In this document: positions 60,904-64,000 of the stretch, piece by piece | How the letters are laid out: each line of letters starts with the position of its first letter | How positions within the stretch are numbered: the stretch's first letter is position 1 | From: Phytohabitans rumicis | Lineage (GTDB): Bacteria; Actinomycetota; Actinomycetes; Mycobacteriales; Micromonosporaceae | DNA: 64,000 bases | Assembly (NCBI RefSeq): GCF_011764445.1 | Contig: NZ_BLPG01000001.1 | Coordinates: 2,728,001-2,792,000 of the forward strand | Direction: 5' to 3' | The notes under the pieces: generated by a model | What the model saw: the letters and a program-made list of their open reading frames with translations, nothing else | What the model was told of the DNA's origin: nothing | Database searches by the model: none | Position numbers and translations under genes: made by a program

Positions 60904-61263
60904 CGCGGCCGCCCGGCGCCGCAGCCTCACCACGAACCCCACCCACGAGGCCAGCACGGTGGCCGCCACGAGCGCCTGCACCAGATGGGTGTAGCGCTCC
61001 GGATAGATCACGCCCTCGATGTAGCGGTCGATGAACCCACGGGTCACCCCGGCCTCGCCGGCCCGCCGCCGCGACCAGTCCTCCGCGTACGTCAGCGGGC
61101 AGGTCAGGCTCGCCGCGATCACCACGAAGCCCCAGGCCCCCGCGGCCAGGTGCAGCCAGATCGTCCGCGGCCAGCGCCAGGTCAGGAACCCGCCCACCAC
61201 CACGTACGCCAGGAACGCGAAGTGCAGCCCGAGAATCAGCGTGGTGAGGATCCGGTACCCCAT
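60856..61263 (-). CDS. DUF2784 membrane protein with repeat-derived C terminus
   Basis: A 135-aa inner-membrane protein with three to four hydrophobic segments: TTLILGLHFAFLAYVVVGGFL, LHLAAGAWGFVVIAASLTCP and LVQALVAATVLASWVGFVV. The WRWPRTIWLHLAAGAWG and YAEDWSRRRAGE blocks fit DUF2784. The family normally ends shortly after the last helix and its basic RLRRR. Here the tail IKDFHADQGQTVAD is encoded by the palindromic repeat, whose centre supplies the TAG stop. It is convergent with the YbjN operon. Confidence 0.85.
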   Translation of the reverse strand: MGYRILTTLILGLHFAFLAYVVVGGFLTWRWPRTIWLHLAAGAWGFVVIAASLTCPLTYAEDWSRRRAGEAGVTRGFIDRYIEGVIYPERYTHLVQALVAATVLASWVGFVVRLRRRAAARIKDFHADQGQTVAD

Positions 61264-61324
61264 GACCCCCAGGGTATGACCGCCCGTGGGAGGTGGCCTG
61301 GGGTCGCGTACTCAAGAATGTGCG

Positions 61325-61359
61325 GGATGCCGGCGCCCCGTACCCGGGCGCCGGCATCC
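61325..61359. terminator. GC-rich hairpin downstream of the protease gene
   Basis: 14-bp perfect stem (GGATGCCGGCGCCC at 61325-61338 with its complement at 61346-61359) and a 7-nt loop. It lies about 145 nt past the protease stop codon and 60 nt before the DUF2784 start. The 239-nt gap holds no other clear feature. Confidence 0.6.
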
Positions 61360-61502
61360 GGCCCGGCCCGCCTCGCCGCCGGCCCGAGAGGCGGCATCTG
61401 CGAGCCCTTACCACCGCCGCGGGCGAGGAGGCGACGCCCGCCGCGGCGCGCGCCGTGGGGGATCCAGCTGGCAGGTACCGGATCATCCACGGCGCCATGC
61501 TG

Positions 61503-63032
61503 TCAGGGGGTGCTGAACCCCAGCGTGTACTCGCCGGCACCCCGGTCGGACTGCACCCGGTAGCGGTACACGCCCGCGTTTCCGGCGAAGGTCAGCTGCT
61601 CGTCCGCGCTCGGCCCGGAGGCCCGCGCCACGGTCTGCCAGTTGCGGCCGTTCCACCGCTGCAGGAGCAGGTCGAAGTCGGCGCCCGACGGCCCGTCCAG
61701 GCAGGCGGTCTGCGTCCCGGCGCCGGACCGGAAGAAGCGGCCGTTCGGCTGGGACTGGCGGGCGCCGGTCTGGCTCAGCGCGCCAGTCACCGTGTTCTCC
61801 TCGTCGGCGCACCCGCCGCTCGCGGGCGGCTGGCTGGTCGGCGGCGCCGTGGTGGGCGCGCTCGTCGCGGGCGGCTGCGTCGACCCGCCGCCCGAGGTCA
61901 CCAGGGTCAGCCCGTTGGCCTGGAGAATCTCGTTCAGCGGCTGGAAGAACGTCGTGCCGCCAACCGTGCAGTTGCCCGAGCCGCCCGACGTGACGCCCTG
62001 GGCCTGGTCGCCGGACATCCACGAGCCGCCCGAGTCGCCGGGCTCCGCGCACACGTTCGTCCGGGTCAGCCCGGTCACCGTGCCCTCGGCGTAGTTGACC
62101 GTCGCGTTCTTGGCCTGGATGACGCCGCACCGGGTGCCGGTCGTCGAGCCGGAACGGCACACCGACGCACCGACCGGCGCCTCGTCGGAGCCGGCGACGA
62201 CGACCTCGCCGCCGTTGAAGTCGTTGACCACCGGGCGCGGGGTCCAGTCCCCGTTGACCTCGACCACGCCGTAGTCGTCGCCGGGGAACGACGACGCCCG
62301 GAACGTGCCCTGCGCCTCCTGGTTGAAGCCCGTCGTGGAGTCGCCCTGCTGCCCGCAGTGGCCGGCCGTGACGAACCCGCCGACCACCGAGAAGCCGATC
62401 GAGCAGCGCGCGCTGCCGTTGATGAAGTAGGGATCCCCACCGCGTACGTCGAAGAGCGGCACCGGCGTCTCGTCCGTCGACACGACCCGCACGCTCTCCG
62501 CGGGCACGCCGCTCGCCTCGGCGAACGACCGCGCCGCGTCCTCCGCACCCTGCGCGGCGAGCACGACGACCGAGTTCGAGGCGACGTCGACGTACCAGCC
62601 GGGCAGGTCCGGCGTCGCCACGCCGGCCCGGTCGTCCAGGCTCCGCTTGACCGCGTCGAGCTCGCCGGCGCTGCGCGCGACGACCTTCGGCTCGGCGCCG
62701 GCCGCCCGGACCTCGTCAGCGAGCGCGGGATCGGTCACCGCGACGGTCAGCCGGCCGGCGTCCGCGCTGAGCCAGGCCCCACCCCAGGCTCCGGCCGCGT
62801 CGTCTCGAAGATCCGCGACGGTACGCGTGGCGGCCCGCTCGGCGCTCAACCGCCCGCGCGCCTGGTTGGCGGTCAGTCCGAGGTCGCGCTGCAGGGCAGC
62901 GAGGAGCTCAGGCTCGACGTCCGGGGCCACGGTCCGCGGCTTCGTCGTCGCCACAGCCGGGATCGTGACTCCGGCAGCGGCTCCGACCGCCGCCAGGACC
63001 AGACCTATCGCCAGCGCACGCCTGCGGTCCAT
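61503..63032 (-). CDS. Secreted streptogrisin-like serine protease with C-terminal beta-domain
   Basis: A 509-aa S1-family preproprotease. The signal peptide (RRRALAIGLVLAAVGAAAG) is followed by an alpha-lytic-type propeptide (about 35-195), which would fold and then be cleaved. The trypsin-like domain has the triad His225 (TAGHCG), Asp in GDDYGVV (about 252-253) and Ser334 (GDSGGS), with Cys pairs including ARCS-GHC. A Thr/Pro linker (about 385-405) leads to a PPC-like domain (VYRYRVQSDRGAGEYTLGFS). ATG 63032 follows GGAGGTGA. Substrate specificity is not determined. Confidence 0.93.
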   Translation of the reverse strand: MDRRRALAIGLVLAAVGAAAGVTIPAVATTKPRTVAPDVEPELLAALQRDLGLTANQARGRLSAERAATRTVADLRDDAAGAWGGAWLSADAGRLTVAVTDPALADEVRAAGAEPKVVARSAGELDAVKRSLDDRAGVATPDLPGWYVDVASNSVVVLAAQGAEDAARSFAEASGVPAESVRVVSTDETPVPLFDVRGGDPYFINGSARCSIGFSVVGGFVTAGHCGQQGDSTTGFNQEAQGTFRASSFPGDDYGVVEVNGDWTPRPVVNDFNGGEVVVAGSDEAPVGASVCRSGSTTGTRCGVIQAKNATVNYAEGTVTGLTRTNVCAEPGDSGGSWMSGDQAQGVTSGGSGNCTVGGTTFFQPLNEILQANGLTLVTSGGGSTQPPATSAPTTAPPTSQPPASGGCADEENTVTGALSQTGARQSQPNGRFFRSGAGTQTACLDGPSGADFDLLLQRWNGRNWQTVARASGPSADEQLTFAGNAGVYRYRVQSDRGAGEYTLGFSTP

Positions 63033-63123
63033 CCGCGTCACCTCCGCAAAGCCGTCCCCAGTAGGCAATTCGGGGTACGTGGGAAGAGCTAGACGCGGAT
63101 GAATGAGCGATCAGTGGCCCATC

Positions 63124-63327
63124 TCACAAAGAAAGATCACTCCGTAGTGAACCGATCACCGTACGGATAAACGCCGTCCAGTCGCCGGGCGAGAACGTCA
63201 GCGTCGGACCACTCGGATCCGCGCTGTCCCGCACAATGACCCGGTCCGCCACGCGGGCCACCTCCAGACAGGTGCTGGAATCGCAGCGGGAACTCTTTCG
63301 CCAACGGGGGTTTGCGGTGTCTGCCAT
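63124..63327 (-). CDS. DUF397 protein (first)
   Basis: A 67-aa protein with the DUF397 pattern: WRKSSRCDSSTCLEVARVADRV, VRDSADPSG and LTFSPGDWTAFI. ATG 63327 has GGAG 8 nt upstream. Such genes usually sit beside XRE regulators and are common in Streptomyces and Micromonosporaceae; they are thought to influence differentiation, like BldB-region genes. Confidence 0.88.
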   Translation of the reverse strand: MADTANPRWRKSSRCDSSTCLEVARVADRVIVRDSADPSGPTLTFSPGDWTAFIRTVIGSLRSDLSL

Positions 63328-63478
63328 CACCGACTCCACTGTGTCAAGGTATGACTACCTTACGAAGTCGGCGCGTCCCACAAAAGGGGCGTGCGAGAAA
63401 TCGGCACAAGACGGCCGGACGAACCCGGGCAAGATGGGCATACTAGTCGCGCTCATTGAGTGGCCGCCGAAATGACAA

Positions 63479-63510
63479 TGACGGGCCCGATCGAAAGATC
63501 AAACCCGTCA
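63479..63510 (-). terminator. Nested hairpin between the two DUF397 genes
   Basis: 7-bp outer stem (TGACGGG/CCCGTCA) enclosing GATC-GAAA-GATC. It lies 25 nt past the stop of the DUF397 gene at 63535. On the minus strand it is followed by TTGTCATTT, so it may be an intrinsic terminator. Confidence 0.55.
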
Positions 63511-63534
63511 ATGCGTTTATGTCAACAGGTGCAG

Positions 63535-63726
63535 CTAGCCAGCAACGCCGTCCTGCTTGAGATCAGTCAGGAAGGCTGCCCATTCGGCGCGCGAGAAGAG
63601 CAGGACCGCGCCGTCAGGATCCTTGGAGTCGCGCAGGGCGACACCGTCGTTGGTAGGCGCCCACTCGACGCAGGCGTTCGACTCGCAGCGCTGGCTCTTG
63701 CGCCACACCAGAGATGGTTGCGACAT
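63535..63726 (-). CDS. DUF397 protein (second)
   Basis: A 63-aa protein: VWRKSQRCESNACVEWAPTNDG, LRDSKDPDGAVLLFSRAEWAAFL. It shares the cysteine-spaced opening and the RDSxDPxG core with the gene at 63124 but is clearly diverged. ATG 63726. It probably forms one group with the partial gene just upstream. Confidence 0.88.
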   Translation of the reverse strand: MSQPSLVWRKSQRCESNACVEWAPTNDGVALRDSKDPDGAVLLFSRAEWAAFLTDLKQDGVAG

Positions 63727-63830
63727 GGTCAGATGGATTCCTTACTACTCGTTGTAGCGGACTGGATCTCCCCAGGCGTGCGCGCGACAACGGGCAGTAA
63801 TCACCCCTGAAACCCGTTGATTCGCGGGAC

Positions 63831-64000
63831 TCAGGTGGGCTGATATCGATCGAGTGCGGACAGCATGGCTGCCGCCTGCGCCTCGATCAGGCGAGCCGAG
63901 GCGTCCTCCGGAAAGGCTTGACTCCACATCTGTTCGAAGTAGCCGCGGTGGCGATCGATCGCCTCGCCGGCGAAAAGGATCTCGTCCTTCAACACGGTTT
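63831..64000 (-). CDS. Partial coding region at the window edge, unrecognised
   Basis: The open frame ends with TGA at 63831-63833 and continues to the window edge. Readable text includes LKDEILFAGEAIDRHRGYFEQ, MWSQAFPEDASARLIEAQ and MLSALDRYQPT. It is probably the C-terminal part of a regulator that accompanies the DUF397 genes; GTG at 63996 could instead make it a complete 55-aa gene. No family is assigned. Confidence 0.5.
   Translation of the reverse strand, partial: TVLKDEILFAGEAIDRHRGYFEQMWSQAFPEDASARLIEAQAAAMLSALDRYQPT

Overview
This is a 64 kb stretch of very GC-rich actinobacterial chromosome. Several things point to a filamentous actinomycete, most likely Micromonosporaceae: the codon bias, many GTG starts and ATGA/GTGA stop-start overlaps, a ClgR-PspA-PspM block, DUF397 genes, streptogrisin-type protease, CU044_5270/ECF pairs, and abundant palindromic intergenic repeats. 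The genus cannot be fixed from the sequence alone. No rRNA, tRNA, insertion sequence, prophage or CRISPR array was seen.

Region 1 (69-24663) is mostly an L-arabinose and arabinan utilisation island. A LacI-type regulator precedes araB-araD-chvE-mmsA-mmsB-araA: ribulokinase, ribulose-5-P epimerase, a ChvE-type monosaccharide ABC importer and arabinose isomerase. Convergent to it lie three GH43 hydrolases (one plain, one with a CBM42/AbfB domain, one with a CBM13 ricin domain) downstream of a second LacI regulator. Divergent from that regulator is a YtfQ-YtfR-YtfT-YjfF-type ABC importer (furanose sugars) followed by a very large secreted GH51 arabinofuranosidase. Exact or near copies of the operator TGTTAGCGCTAACA tie these units together, and two of them lie inside coding sequence. 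Extracellular arabinofuranosidases would release arabinose, the two importers would take it up, and AraA-AraB-AraD would convert it to xylulose-5-P.

Region 2 (24741-44528) is mixed housekeeping and accessory genes. It holds a Spo0M-like protein with two CNNM/CBS transporters, a CPA2 antiporter, the giant Lhr helicase, a VapBC toxin-antitoxin pair, an RBBP9-like hydrolase and an ECF sigma factor with its CU044_5270 partner. It also holds an F420-type oxidoreductase, a SAM hydrolase (DUF62), a GNAT-like protein, a Nei glycosylase and a membrane-tethered sigma factor with a long extracellular domain.

Region 3 (44852-56862) is the conserved envelope-stress/ClgR neighbourhood (pspM, pspA, clgR, cinA, pgsA, rimO, and further on ftsK). 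A block with an alditol oxidase, a small membrane protein, a DEAD-box helicase, a DUF3291 gene and a Cys-rich HTH regulator separates rimO from ftsK. Region 4 (57017-64000) has a YbjN/HSP90/YbjN operon, a DUF2784 membrane protein, a secreted trypsin-like protease and two DUF397 genes.

Two window-wide themes deserve attention. First, there are at least eleven intergenic palindromes of constant length: six copies of 57 nt, two of 54 nt, two of 64 nt and one of 62 nt. All are built on GATC-containing ends, and some form gene 3' ends. Second, at least seven genes are broken by a single-base indel, mostly in G/C homopolymers. That pattern suggests assembly error more than true decay, so the affected genes are annotated here as frameshifted CDS.
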